DNA from: Zygaena filipendulae
Lineage: Eukaryota > Arthropoda > Insecta > Lepidoptera > Zygaenidae
Direction: 5' to 3'
DNA: 64,000 nt
Assembly (NCBI GenBank): GCA_907165275.2
Contig: OU015672.1
Span: forward strand, 3,020,501 to 3,084,500
Made by a program: the position numbers and the translations under genes. The notes below the pieces were generated by a model. The model was not told the DNA's origin. It ran no database searches and saw nothing but the letters and a program-made list of their open reading frames with translations. Shown here piece by piece: positions 44,901 through 53,891 of the stretch (its first letter is position 1; each line of letters begins with the position of its first letter).

Positions 44901-45313
44901 ACACCTCTTATTTGGATTGCTTTTACAGGCATAGTAGCTAAATTCTGATTTTTCTTTGCAATTTCGATCCAGAGCTCTTCTGATATACAGGTAATATCGC
45001 TCCCTGTGTCCAGGAGAGCCTCTATCTCAAAATTGAATATATTTATTACAACTTCACTTTTAAAATTTTCTAGTACTTCAATTTCTCTCTGAGATTCATT
45101 TAAAACAGACTTAACATTAAGTTCTGAGATAATGACTCCCTGTTGCAACTTATCTTGTCTATTTTGTAAGTGTTTTACAAAGTTGTACTTCATATTATTA
45201 AACTCATAGCCTAACCCCTCTTTGTGAGTTTGACCATTTAGTTCGATAGGTTTGTAGAGTCCTTGAGAATTTTTTCCTAACTTCTCGCCTGGGCGCCACC
45301 CCATGCTCTTCAT
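41927..45313 (-). CDS. pol: Gypsy pol polyprotein with N-terminal G-patch-like motif
   Basis: 1128 codons from the first Met, but the frame is open further upstream to the frameshift site, so it is probably made as a Gag-Pol fusion. Residues about 1-38 plus a few upstream form a G-patch pattern (MGWRPGEKLGKNSQGLYKPI...EGLGYEF). Aspartic protease: DTGSD at about 102. Reverse transcriptase: LPQGLKTSVGSFSRAMD and catalytic YLDD at 433-436. RNase H: TDCSGIGLAG near 582, TEQEFYAI, TDHKAL. Integrase zinc finger: H..GHQGA......H...C..C at about 800-838. Catalytic triad: D867 (MADIYGPL), D925 (IMTDNGKQF), E960 (TVERVNRELG). The C-terminus has a VKIRRDNRS....KKFEFLYEGPY block typical of the GPY/F module. 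No stop or frameshift seen. The unusual part is the G-patch ahead of protease. Confidence 0.93.
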   Translation of the reverse strand: MKSMGWRPGEKLGKNSQGLYKPIELNGQTHKEGLGYEFNNMKYNFVKHLQNRQDKLQQGVIISELNVKSVLNESQREIEVLENFKSEVVINIFNFEIEALLDTGSDITCISEELWIEIAKKNQNLATMPVKAIQIRGVLGQKSSKIQQIVLLPVRFNDLIIETSFLIVPKLVRSCIIGFDWLRMNRAIIDLSTDKTGMYITKDAKEYFIELFKRNIVAICKIDFSSFESIFNNIKIGCDLNTKNRETLKVVLKSYASMFSEQLGRANCYEHKIEMVDELPIVNRSYPIPYAYRAKLQSKLDEMESNGIITRMSTPYSSPLTFTLKKDGSIRVLLDARGINKKMIGETEKPPMQLDVLNSFHGAKYITTIDLNNAYFQIPICKESRKYTGFTFNGKSYVYNVLPQGLKTSVGSFSRAMDKILGPEVREFCVNYLDDLAIITTGTLDLHFEHIQTVLGKLYEAGMTCNLQKCEFICKEIKMLGFIISTEGIQTDPDKLKSIRDFPKPKKVKQLRAFLGLCNFYRRFIHDYSNLIVPLCKLLKKDQSWNWGSEEQGAFDRLKERFIKTVMLHHPDFNKPYYLQTDCSGIGLAGVLYQLDDNNEMKILGYHSKTLKGPELNWTVTEQEFYAIISCIKKFETYLRGAQLTIKTDHKALIFVKNWKLYNSRVTRWILYLEQFNYKVEHITGKQNLVADILSRYLPEGKHIQEDRGICFEILYTETTENVELKEKLNRLSELQSLDADISAIKERLGSVSVAQSRSDRIILRCKLRNNILYYSSIETSKEVIYLPKILINDIIDQVHLEMGHQGAYKVVKYIKDRFYWHALTRDVRKRIKTCHVCQMSKSENIKYVGPCQSILSKDIGDIVMADIYGPLPAGTLGLKFIIVFQDTFSKFIKLYPMKDATGRSVLSKLKHFSEIIKPKTIMTDNGKQFISNVWRDGVKELGIKAIYTTVRNPRPNTVERVNRELGRLFRTYCGSNHKSWPNILPTLEELYNNSFHDSIGFTPCEVMYGEPNKLSFDEKLMINRKPLNLHDIRTQVRENLKSASNVRRTKYDKSHKLIVFQIGDLVKIRRDNRSVKGRKETKKFEFLYEGPYRVAAVPFNNVYTLQDVNTDNLKGNYNAIHLYKYYK

Positions 45314-45372
45314 AATGTCGAACCCACGGTTCCTTACACTGCCGACTGCAACCGGAACCCTCTTCGCAGTCT

Positions 45373-46362
45373 TTAGTTGTTTAAAGGTGCGGTGCCTTCA
45401 CTCTCCCGCTCCCCTTCTAAATTGCCCGATGTCACTGTCGACGTCGGTTTTGTTTCACTAGGTTTCCGCCACTCTTTGCGGTATTTATTTTGAAAATCCT
45501 TTTTCCAATTTTCATTAATATTCTTGTTGCTTTTTTGATATTTCACAGGTTGTTGCCTTTCCTCCGCTCTATTATCATCCAAAGCCCTGAGGAATTTTGT
45601 TACCTCAGCAATTGTCTGACTCTTAGACCAGAACCATAAATCTTGTACATTAGTTGGAAAGTGTTTGATTATATCGGACACCAGATCCTCCTCTGGTATT
45701 TGTCTTGTAAGCATTTTTGCTTGCCCTACGAGCTTTATAAAATGATCGGACATTTTCGGACATTTTTCCCCGTTCCATTTGTTATACGCAATCTCTCTAC
45801 GTATTTTGTCTTGCTCGGGTTTTCCCCAATAAGTTTCGAGAAATTCTCGTTTAAAATCATTAAAACTATACCATGAATCTTTATAAATTCGGGCCCACGC
45901 CTTTGCCTCCGCCTTAAGACACTCAATAGCAATCTGTACCTCCCGTCCTTTCACATCACGTCTCTTTTCAAGATACGTTTCTAGGTCCTCGATAAAAGTA
46001 ACCGGATGCCCCTTCTCCGGGTTACTGAATTTAGGTTTTTCGTGTTGTAAACTCGATATATCGCTTACATATATGACTTTCTCTTGAACTTCCGGCTCTG
46101 AACTCTCAATTGTAACCTCTTGAGGTACATCTTCCTTTTCAGAAGGCCGCTTAAGCTCTTGTTCGAGAACTTCAATTTTGTTTTGTAACCGTCGTGTAGT
46201 TCGTTTGAACAACTTGTACAAACGATCATACTTTGTTTCATTATCAGGTACCTCCTTTTCTCTGCCTTCGCGCCGCCTTTTACGCTGTGGCTGTACATTT
46301 TCTATTTCGGTCTCGGCTTCAACAGACTCCGTGGGTCCTTCATTCTCCTTCCTCTTGCCCAT
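45373..46362 (-). CDS. gag: Gypsy gag protein
   Basis: 329 residues from the first ATG after the leader. The N-terminus is highly charged (MGKRKENEGPTESVEAETEI, then a KRRREGREKE patch). Residues about 55-75 are a basic heptad-like helix (RLYKLFKRTTRRLQNKIEVL). Residues about 115-270 are a retrotransposon capsid-like domain with FIEDLETYLEKRRDVKG, WARIYKDSWYSFNDFKREFL, CPKMSDHFIKLVGQAKML and a following WF.S......F. Unlike many gags it has no CCHC zinc knuckle; a basic tail (KYQKSNKNINENWKKDFQNK) may bind RNA instead. It forms the virus-like particle. The stop at 45373-45375 follows the frameshift heptamer by two codons. Confidence 0.9.
   Translation of the reverse strand: MGKRKENEGPTESVEAETEIENVQPQRKRRREGREKEVPDNETKYDRLYKLFKRTTRRLQNKIEVLEQELKRPSEKEDVPQEVTIESSEPEVQEKVIYVSDISSLQHEKPKFSNPEKGHPVTFIEDLETYLEKRRDVKGREVQIAIECLKAEAKAWARIYKDSWYSFNDFKREFLETYWGKPEQDKIRREIAYNKWNGEKCPKMSDHFIKLVGQAKMLTRQIPEEDLVSDIIKHFPTNVQDLWFWSKSQTIAEVTKFLRALDDNRAEERQQPVKYQKSNKNINENWKKDFQNKYRKEWRKPSETKPTSTVTSGNLEGERESEGTAPLNN
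45379..45385 (-). promoter_or_regulatory. -1 ribosomal frameshift heptamer T TTA AAC
   Basis: On the element strand gag ends ...CC T TTA AAC AAC TAA. T TTA AAC is in the correct gag phase for simultaneous slippage, and pol lies in the -1 frame, open from here through the pol ATG at 45313. It is the same heptamer type used by several RNA viruses. A downstream stem or pseudoknot was not modelled. Confidence 0.8.
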
Positions 46363-47056
46363 TTTTATTTATGCACTGATTCACTAGATTAAAGTTATTA
46401 AAAATTAAACTAAATCACAAGACAAGTCACTTAACAACTATTACACTTAACAACTATTATGATACAATTAATTTAAGGATCGTCCTTGCGATGTCAGTAA
46501 TTCGCTTTTAGCACTGTTAAAATGTCAATAATTGTCTTTACATATCACTTTCACTATTGATGTTACTCGAGATAATGTCTTTTATACGTATCACTTTCAC
46601 TATTGCTGTTACTCAAGATACGTATTTAAATATCACTTTCACTATTAATGTTACTCGAGATATGTATTAATTATTCATCGGCAATCTGTAAGAACATTGC
46701 AAGTTAATATTCCCAGCCTCAACACTTATAATGCGGATAATCAGAGTCAGGGTCGAATCTCATAACCTTTCCATTTCACGGACAACAAATTGTAGGGTGT
46801 TACCCCTACGTTATTATGTTTAAATAGCCATGCATTTATTGACCTAGGCCACTTGTATTCATTTCAGTCAACCATGCGATACGCTGTCGCGGTCGTTTTT
46901 ATTTATTTGATTCAACCATGCGATTCACTGTCGCGGTCGTTTATTCGTATGTAAGCCAACCTTGCGATGCACTGTCGCGGTCGCTTTTACATTTATGTAA
47001 GCCAACCATGCGATACGCTGTCGCGGTCGCTTTTACATTACTAACTTAGCCATGAT
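46363..47056 (-). other. Gypsy 5' leader with two sets of tandem repeats
   Basis: Set 1 is four copies of a 27-bp phrase starting CAACCATGCGATACGCTG and ending TCGCGGTCG, at 46869, 46913, 46957 and 47003 (44-46-bp spacing). Set 2 is three copies of TATCACTTTCACTATTGATG with a following TTACTCGAGATA, at about 46544-46670. Repeated leader motifs could be packaging signals or protein-binding sites; drosophilid gypsy carries an insulator of repeated sites in the same position. That parallel is a suggestion only. Confidence 0.8.
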
Positions 47057-47072
47057 GCTGGTCACGGCACCA
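47057..47072 (-). promoter_or_regulatory. Primer binding site, tRNA-His type
   Basis: Just inside the 5' LTR the element strand reads TGGTGCCGTGACCAGC. This is complementary to the 3' end of animal tRNA-His (GGTCACGGCA plus CCA) over about 14 bases, as I recall that tRNA. It lies 3 bp from the LTR end. Priming by this tRNA is inferred. Confidence 0.75.
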
Positions 47073-47075
47073 AAT

Positions 47076-49466
47076 TATAACTTTCACCCTCCTTCATCAA
47101 TTTATGAACAACATCAAAGATGTTGAACATTTTAATTTGGCCAATTTCGTCTAATAGTTAGACCCGGTTTTACGTTGTGTTTTAAATGACTCCAGTTCTT
47201 TTAGGTTGAGATTCGATTCCGTCACCATCCTATCCGCATTATTATAATGGGTCGAGGTTGGGCTTAGGTATTAATTGAATAAAACAACCATCAATTAATT
47301 TGACATTTTATTTTAATATTTGTGCATAATATTTCTGTAAGAAATATTTATATTTAGTACACCCAACTGCGTTTGAGTTGGGTGACATTCGATCTTTATA
47401 TGAACTCGCTCTACACGAACGGTTCTATTTTTAAGTGCGAGACTACACTGTACATTTATTTAACGTCTGTGCGTTAATAGTGTTGTTAGCCCGGAAGCAG
47501 AGAGACTCCAAAGACGGTAGCCTTATTACAGTGGTACACATAATCACTAACTTACGTCTATCGACGTTAGTAGTGTTCGGATTCTGAGATAGGAATATGA
47601 TGCTCATAGAACACCTCCCATACGATGTTTATTATAATCAACTTGATATTCCAATAGGAATATTTACAATGGCTCTCACTACATAACAAGTTTATTATAT
47701 AGCGAGAGGTGGAATAGCCCCGTCCTGCGCTACCCACGGTGATGGTCATCCGCCTGCTCATAAGCAGTTACCACCCCCCCCCACCTGTGTTGCACAAGGT
47801 AGAGAGTTCTCCAAATATGTATAACCGACATCCGTTAGAGGATGAATCAGCTATATGAGACTGTACGTCCCGTATCAGCAGCAATCGTTGGAGGTCATAA
47901 TTCGGCGGTGCCGAGACCCCAGGGTACGTGTCAGCCCGAAGACCGAGGCCGTAATGCGGATAGTACCGCGACCTCAACACCATCCCAATAATTCAAATAT
48001 AAGTGTATGAGACCAGTCTCGCCGGACATCATAACTTCAGTCGGTCAATTTGTGTTATAGTAGCTACACGTAGCTAAGGCCGAAGCCCAATTGATTGGAT
48101 CACAACTCGTCCTCATACAACACCCACTTGGCACTCATTCGTTTTGATAAACAAGTCGTGTTGAAAAACACAACTGTTTACCGAGATCAAGCGTTAACGA
48201 CTAGGTCGTCCACAGCCGATCCCATAATCTCTGCACAACGTAACAAAGTCACAAAGCGCATTGACTATAATTATTATGTTTGTAAAAAAAAGAAAGTAAT
48301 GTTATCTTGAAAGAAGAGCGTTCAACACTCCCTTGGTGTAGGAAGCGATCCCGCGTCTCCAGTCAGCCGCATAGTCGATGATAGTTTTTGAATAACACGG
48401 AAGGCGTAGTTATTCAATAGACAAGATACAATACGTGCACAACGAAACCCGTCACGGCGAAGACAACTCGAGGCGCGGATTTTTACCTTTCCACATTATC
48501 TTACGCTCGCGACGCGCGACGTCTAACCGCTCAGGATTAGAGTTCATCGTCGTTGTAAATTCCAATAAATTGAAAATACACGTATGCATCGAGCCGATAA
48601 GATGTGATGAATTATAATTTAATAACAATAAAATTACAATCCATACACACCGAAAGCCTTCCTCATAATAATATTTGTCTTCGCACAAGATATCCTAACG
48701 GACGTCGAGCGCGTTGACAAGGCTTCCGTACAGAGCGACAAGTCACTAAGTGCGTAAGCTCGTTCGAACTCCCAACTGCATCATCTTTATTGTGAAAGTG
48801 GTCGTCGGCATTCTCATCTAAGACCTTCACGTGAGACTCCAATATAATTATTTAGATTTGTATAATAATACAATATCTGTATACGAGCTACCACCAAACT
48901 AAACTCGTTTGTCAACACTCTATGTTAACTTAATATTTAGATAAGCATAATAATGCAAATCTTTATTCGAGCCACCACCAAACTCGTTTAACAACATTTA
49001 ATGTTGTATACGCGACGCGCTCTACGCGCGACGCGTAGCCTCTCGACTCGCTCGTCCGCCCGCCGCGCGATGCCACTTCACGTCTCAGCCGCCCGCGTGG
49101 ATACTGGCGGTGCGTTCACGTCTCGTTTGAGAGGGGTATGCGGGGGGTTGGGGGGTACAAGTCGATATCACCGTTACATCTGAAACCAAGCACACGGTTA
49201 ATATACCTTATTATAAACATTTTATTTCATATGAATAATTACTTTATTCATTTTAGTTTATGAATTATACATCAATAATCATATAAACTTTAGATTTCGA
49301 GTTTATCAACTCGCAATACTTTAAATATATTTCAACTTAAGTTTTATAGTGTATTATATCATAATACATTATACATATAGTGTATTATGTTATAATACAT
49401 TATACATATATCTTTAAAATGCTTTTTCGAATATAAATAAATTTTTAAGCCTCATAGGGCGTCACA
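47076..49466 (-). repeat. 5' LTR of the gypsy element (2391 bp)
   Basis: Outer end ...GGGCGTCACA on the plus strand, so the element strand begins TGTGACGCCC. The inner end reads TATAACTTTC where the other LTR has TGTAACTTTC, a single change in the terminal dinucleotide next to the primer site. It contains the segment 48822-49046 that the other LTR lacks, and a tandem pair of 31-bp AT-rich units (TAGTGTATTATATCATAATA start). Very long for an insect gypsy LTR. Short open frames inside (for example 47768-47983) also occur in the other LTR and have no protein character. Confidence 0.95.
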
Positions 49467-49796
49467 CTACCAAATCACTAATTACAAGCTAGGTACTAGA
49501 AGTGCATTTCTTTACCTTTCGATGTCCTTTGGAAGTGTGAAAAAAGTGAGATTCCGATCCTGGTTATTGTTTAAGCAGCCAAATGCGATACAATATGCCT
49601 TGGCCTTCATTTTCAAATCAAATCAACGCACGATACGCGTGACGCTGCGCGTGCTATCGAACGGACTAACTAGCGAGCGAGCGAGCCGACCGGGGCGACC
49701 ACCGGCGCGCGGCATCCCCGTTCAATAGGCCCGTCTGGACGAGCGCGGCATGTACTTGTAGCTTTGTACCTAAAGTGCGGAGTGCGCCTGGCCTGG
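49467..49796 (+). repeat. Copy 2 of the 797-bp duplication, right part
   Basis: Starts with the right CTAC target duplication and is equivalent to 468-797. Divergence from copy 1 begins after 49796. Confidence 0.9.
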
Positions 49797-50459
49797 CCGT
49801 GGCCCACTAGATTCGCAGTGAGACGAACTTCATTTGTTTGTCAAATCGAGTAGGCCACGCCAGCTGAAAGAAGTGGCTATATAGGATCTACTAAGCCTGG
49901 TTTTTTATTGTCTCGCATTATGTGAGAAAAGTAGAGTATACACCACAGGGATAAAACTGTTAGCGCCCGTGACATAAAACAGTGCTTTATCCCCTTGGTG
50001 TATAATCTACTATTTCATTCCACCTGCTCGATAATGTCTAATTAAATATCACGCAATCTCAACGTAAAGCAAGGCATTACATCCCAACCCAAGAGAGGGA
50101 GGTAATGTTGTATGAAACTTCCAAGGGAGTAAAGTGATTTGAATTTGGAACGTTATTCGTAGGAAAACTTTTAGCGTTTTGTTTTCTTTTTATATTTATC
50201 ATATAATCTATGACAGTAGCACCATGCACCAGGATCTTGTGCATCGTGGGTGTCAGAGGATGCCACGAATACAAACTTTATTTATTTATATATTTATTCA
50301 AAAGAACGACCAACGAAGCATACATAGCATAGGTTAATTATAGGTCGCCACAGCATGCACGAGAGAAAGAAGCAATAAATGTACACAAAATACAAATTTA
50401 CTCTTTCCAAACTCAAATGTAAGGGAACTAATGTATTTTAACGCATCATTGAACTTTTT
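49797..50459. other. Intergenic with an inverted repeat, no gene seen
   Basis: GTAGAGTATACACCACAGGGATAAA at about 49930 pairs imperfectly with TTTATCCCCTTGGTGTATAA and TCTAC at about 49990-50012, with a 35-bp loop. A TTTATTTATTTATATATTTATTC phrase at 50278 may be a LINE tail. Confidence 0.5.
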
Positions 50460-50474
50460 TATTAGGAAATTATT

Positions 50475-50850
50475 TAAATTTTTAACCGACTTCCAAAAAG
50501 GAGGAGGTTCTATGTTCGATTGTGTTGTGTTTGTGTATGTTTTTTTTTTTTTTATTATGTATGTTCACCGATTACTCGAAGACGGTTGGACCGATTGGAA
50601 AATTTTTTTTTTTGTTTGAAAGGGTTTACTCCCAATTAGGTCCCATTGCCACCAAGTCGGGATCTGATGATGGAATCTTGGAGAAATCGAGGGAACTCTT
50701 CAAAAATTATAGGCACACCTATAGCGATTTTGGTATTTTTGATAGTAAATCGTTCATTTGCTTTCGGAAAGCAAAATTTGAAGAAGTGGAACTGATGATG
50801 AAGACCACAGGTGGTCATCGGAACAACTCAAAAATAATACGTATTTCACA
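50475..50850 (+). repeat. Lepidopteran 'AACCGACTTCCAAAAAGGAGG' repeat
   Basis: Begins TTTAACCGACTTCCAAAAAG, GAGGAGGTTCTATGTTCGAT, passes T-rich runs, and contains TTGTTTGAAAGGGTTTACTC, AATCTTGGAGAAATCGAGGG and AACTCTTCAAAAATTATAGG. This series of phrases is a very common moth repeat of uncertain class. The open frame crossing it (50522-51040) is not a gene. Confidence 0.65.
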
Positions 50851-50864
50851 GGTTCCGACTGAAG

Positions 50865-51230
50865 CTATTTCGAAAATATGCCGCTGTCCTGTAACACCTT
50901 TTTTACCCAGTGCGATAGAGTCTGAGTTCCCACTTTGTTATGTGGTTTACGTATTCCTACAAAGAGATGTTCATTATTTTTTCGCAAATCCCGGGTTCTT
51001 TCTATATACTTTTTTGATGCTAAAGCTGGGCAAATGCTAGGGTTTTCACGAATAAAAGGTAATCTTATGAGTGGTTGGCAAGTTCCAGGCCTTGACGTCT
51101 TAATTAAGTCTGTAATTTTTATAATAATTGCATCTACTTTAAACACTATATTTGGTAATTTAATTAAGCTTATTGTCTGCAATCGCTGAGCAGATGCTAT
51201 ACATAAAAGGGTACAAGTTTTATATGCCAG
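50865..51230 (-). pseudogene. DIRS/Crypton-type tyrosine recombinase fragment
   Basis: The minus strand reads NLAYKTCTLLCIASAQRLQT with the first catalytic Arg, ISLIKLPNIVFKVDAIIIKI, TDLIKTSRPGTCQPLIRLPF, ENPSICPALASKKYIERTRD, NNEHLFVGIRKPHN and TQTLSHWVKKVLQDSGI. This is the core of a tyrosine recombinase of the type carried by DIRS and some Crypton elements. It stops before the HxxR and Tyr motifs, where the moth repeat at 50475-50850 begins. With the gag-like ORF at 52518-53284 it probably represents one DIRS-like element, but no reverse transcriptase lies between them. Confidence 0.7.
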
Positions 51231-52517
51231 GTTGGATAGAGAAATTGGGGAGCGGGGGCCGTCCGGGGCTCCGTCGCCGCCGCACGCGGAGTCCCCCTCG
51301 AGTTTAAAGTTCCTCTCTGAGGCTGTCCGACTACTGGAGTCCTGTATGGTGGGCGCGGCCTAGACTTTGTGAGAATTACTATAGAGCACCTAATGTAATA
51401 TTCGTGACAATCAATACTTGCAGACTCTAAAGTCATTAAAGATATTACTAGGATAAATCAAAATCATTCAGCAAACATTAGTCGTCTTAAGAACCAACCC
51501 TAAATATGCTAAAGCACTATTAAAATTAATGGGCTAACACCAAAGATAACATTGTAGTGCAGCACCTAATTTTATACGAAGTTTGGCACTGTAGCAGTGT
51601 TATGCTAAATGAACTTCAAAAAGTAATTTGAAGTAGCAACTGTCTGACAGTATAAGTCAGTAAGCTAACAAGTTAATTGTAATACTAAGCAGTGTTTGGT
51701 TAGCTAGCAATTTATCTGTAGTTTACCTTAGTTAAATTAACCATTAGTAATAGAAGGAATACCTATTAGGCTATATGGTGAAATAAATTAAAAAAGGGTA
51801 GGCAAGTATAAAGGATACATTTTATTTTAATCAAATGATTGCTATTCACTGCTTATCCTATATCTATCTTAATAACTTATCTACTAGTTATACACAACAT
51901 TAAGGCACAAATTACAAATAAAATACAAAAGACACTTAACTCTCTGATTTCCTCTCTCGATCACCGTCACTCCCAAAAACAAAGCGAACCAAAACAAAAT
52001 GTGTTGTCTTATCGATTTATGCCTCTAAAACGGAATAGTTAGACAAAATTATACGTAATTGATATCCTTTAAAAACATCTAGGGATAATTTACAGATATC
52101 ACTCTCAAAATGGTCGAATGTTTATTTTACGACCCGCCAAGTTCTAATGACGACATTGACATTAGTTCTGCCGGTTGTTCTGTCCTGCAGCCAGCAACAA
52201 TAAGCATCAATACAACCACTTATTTTAAGATTATTAATGAAATAAAATTAAGAACTGTCTACAATTATACAGAAATCATTTAAAACTAATTTAGCTAAAA
52301 AATAATTTAGTGTTTATCAGAAAGAATGTATTTTTTTGGGACCCGAGATAAAAGGAAACTTAGTTCTAGTTTGTAGTAGTAGTTCGCTGCGTTCAGAAAT
52401 AATAAGACCCGATTTAAATGTGGCGTTCAGGAATAACAAGGTTCGATTCAAACATGTCTGCGACAGGAATCGAATATTAGATGTGAATAGATTAATTTAA
52501 TAGATAAAATAGCTACT
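51231..52517. other. Intergenic gap between recombinase and gag-like ORF; no RT seen
   Basis: A GC-rich patch at 51245-51365, then AT-rich DNA. I looked on the minus strand for reverse-transcriptase or RNase H motifs expected in a DIRS element and found none. Confidence 0.55.
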
Positions 52518-53284
52518 CTAATATAAATTATCTGTCAACTTCATTTCAGATGCAGTCTTCGTTATGGCTTTTGATGATTTTAGGTGGTCAGCTAGGTCAG
52601 AGCCAAAGAGATTCTCGTTGATCTCTGTGTCCTTAATGGTATCTCTAATATTTCTATTTAGGACATTGAGAATCGCGTATCTACGAGATAATGACTCCCT
52701 GTAATGATTATCGCAGAAAAGCCTCCCAGCGTCACTCAAGATTTTTATTATTTCGGGAGGGACAATATTATTGGATGTCAAAGCCCAGTTTAGTACTTGT
52801 CCGAGGGCCGTGAGGCCAGATCCTAGTTGGTTCTGTTTATTTTGGCTGTATAAGTCCTGTTTCACATTTAAATCGGACAGGGCTGCCTTAATTTCTGGGT
52901 TAAGTTTGGGTGCACAAATATTTGTACAGTTCTCCGATAGTAGGTAAAGTTTTAGTAAATCCGCCACGGTCTCCTTCTGTAGACCGTTAGTGAGGAATGA
53001 GGATATGTGCCCATCTTGGTGCAATATCCTTATGTAAACCCTCACCGTGGCTTTTTTATCAGCGGGATCTTCGCCTAAGAGGTTTAAAATTTCAGGATCC
53101 AAGCTAGTCACCGCGTCCCCGTTATTAGCTTCTGGCTGTAGCTCTGGTACGGTAAGTGACTGGGCATCTGCCTCCATTGGGGTCGACTCATTGTCTGGTA
53201 TGACGACTACAGACTCCATCTGTACTGGGCGCTCCTCATCATTCGTAAGATCATCCAAAGCTTCCTGATTTGGAAGGTCATCGA
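52518..53284 (-). pseudogene. DIRS-like gag-type ORF, main exon
   Basis: 255 codons from a TTATAG acceptor at 53285-53287 to a stop at 52518. An acidic N-part (DDLPNQEALDDLTNDEERPV) leads to LDPEILNLLGEDPADKK, FLTNGLQKETVADLLKLYLL, SENCTNICAPKLNPEIKAAL, LTALGQVLNWALTSNN, IKILSDAGRLFCDNHYRESL, SRRYAILNVLNRNIRDTI and FGSDLADHLKSSKAITK. The pattern EIL..LG.DP..... LNPEIKAA......LT.LG..L......LL.DA.R...D.H...S..RR matches the gag-like first protein of DIRS retroelements and related insect proteins, as I recall them. The residues 53375-53285 are probably intron. Splicing to 59411-59237 restores frame (see findings). The exon itself is intact. Confidence 0.6.
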
Positions 53285-53480
53285 CTATAAGGGAAAATAA
53301 ATTTCTGCTTAGTCTTGAGATACACTTAAATATGAGATAGAATAATAAAAGAAAACGGCAGGAGTAAGATAACACGTATTGCTATTATGATTATTTGAAT
53401 TCACTTAACGAATTCTTTTTATAAAATTGTTTCTTTTGTTTAAATTTTATAACACTATCGTGGAGTGTAATAATTCAGGT

Positions 53481-53640
53481 CTGGGTCCAAGCTAGGCTAC
53501 CCATAAACTTGTTTAGGTCCAAGATAGGTACCCAATATAGACAACAGGTCCAAGATAGGTACCCGTGCATTTGACTATGTTCTAGAAATCACTAATAGTA
53601 GCAGAGGGCCCAAGTTAGGTACCCATGTCCAACGGGACTC
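53481..53640. repeat. Four spaced copies of GGTCCAAGATAGGTACCC
   Basis: Imperfect copies at about 53482 (GGTCCAAGCTAGGCTACCCA), 53516, 53547 and 53608 (GGCCCAAGTTAGGTACCCAT), spaced 31-61 bp. Purpose unknown. Could be protein-binding repeats in the leader or intron of the neighbouring element. Confidence 0.7.
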
Positions 53641-53891
53641 AGTCCCGAATAATTCGGTGCTGTGACGGTTAAATTTATTAAATCATAGATTGGACCATGT
53701 CTAGGCGACGTTTTGTTAGCACTATTGTAACGACTATAAAAATTAAATGATCCTATACTTAGAATAATTAATGCCTATTATAGACATAACGACATATTTT
53801 ACAACTTTCACCAATCAAATTTTTATTGAGGTAAGTGGGTAGTTAAAAATTTTTGTACACAAAACTAAATTTGTTACCTGGATAATAACTA

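Larger units (their letters stand above)
39109..49466 (-). mobile_element. Full-length Ty3/gypsy retrotransposon
   Basis: A 10.36-kb element read on the minus strand: 5' LTR 49466-47076, primer site, leader with tandem repeats, gag, -1 frameshift, pol, 3'UTR, polypurine tract, 3' LTR 41290-39109. CTAC flanks both sides (39105-39108, 49467-49470), and the same site without insertion exists at 468-471. Domain order protease-RT-RNase H-integrase is the gypsy order, and no env is present. Both ORFs are open and the LTRs look identical apart from one replaced segment and one terminal base, so the insertion is recent and the element may be competent. The family is not named, because I cannot search. 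Confidence 0.95.

Noticed and set aside
47057..47072. tRNA-like sequence at the primer site
   Set aside because: Only the 3' 14 bases match tRNA-His; there is no cloverleaf. It is a retrotransposon primer site.
47768..47983. Open frames shared by both gypsy LTRs (also 39801-40016, 40128-40343, 48095-48310 and others)
   Set aside because: They recur only because LTRs are duplicates; residue content is random-looking.
38638..49796. Gypsy env gene
   Set aside because: No ORF lies between the pol stop at 41927 and the polypurine tract; the element has no env.
50522..51040. 172-codon plus-strand open frame
   Set aside because: It crosses a dispersed moth repeat and then runs antisense to the tyrosine recombinase remnant.
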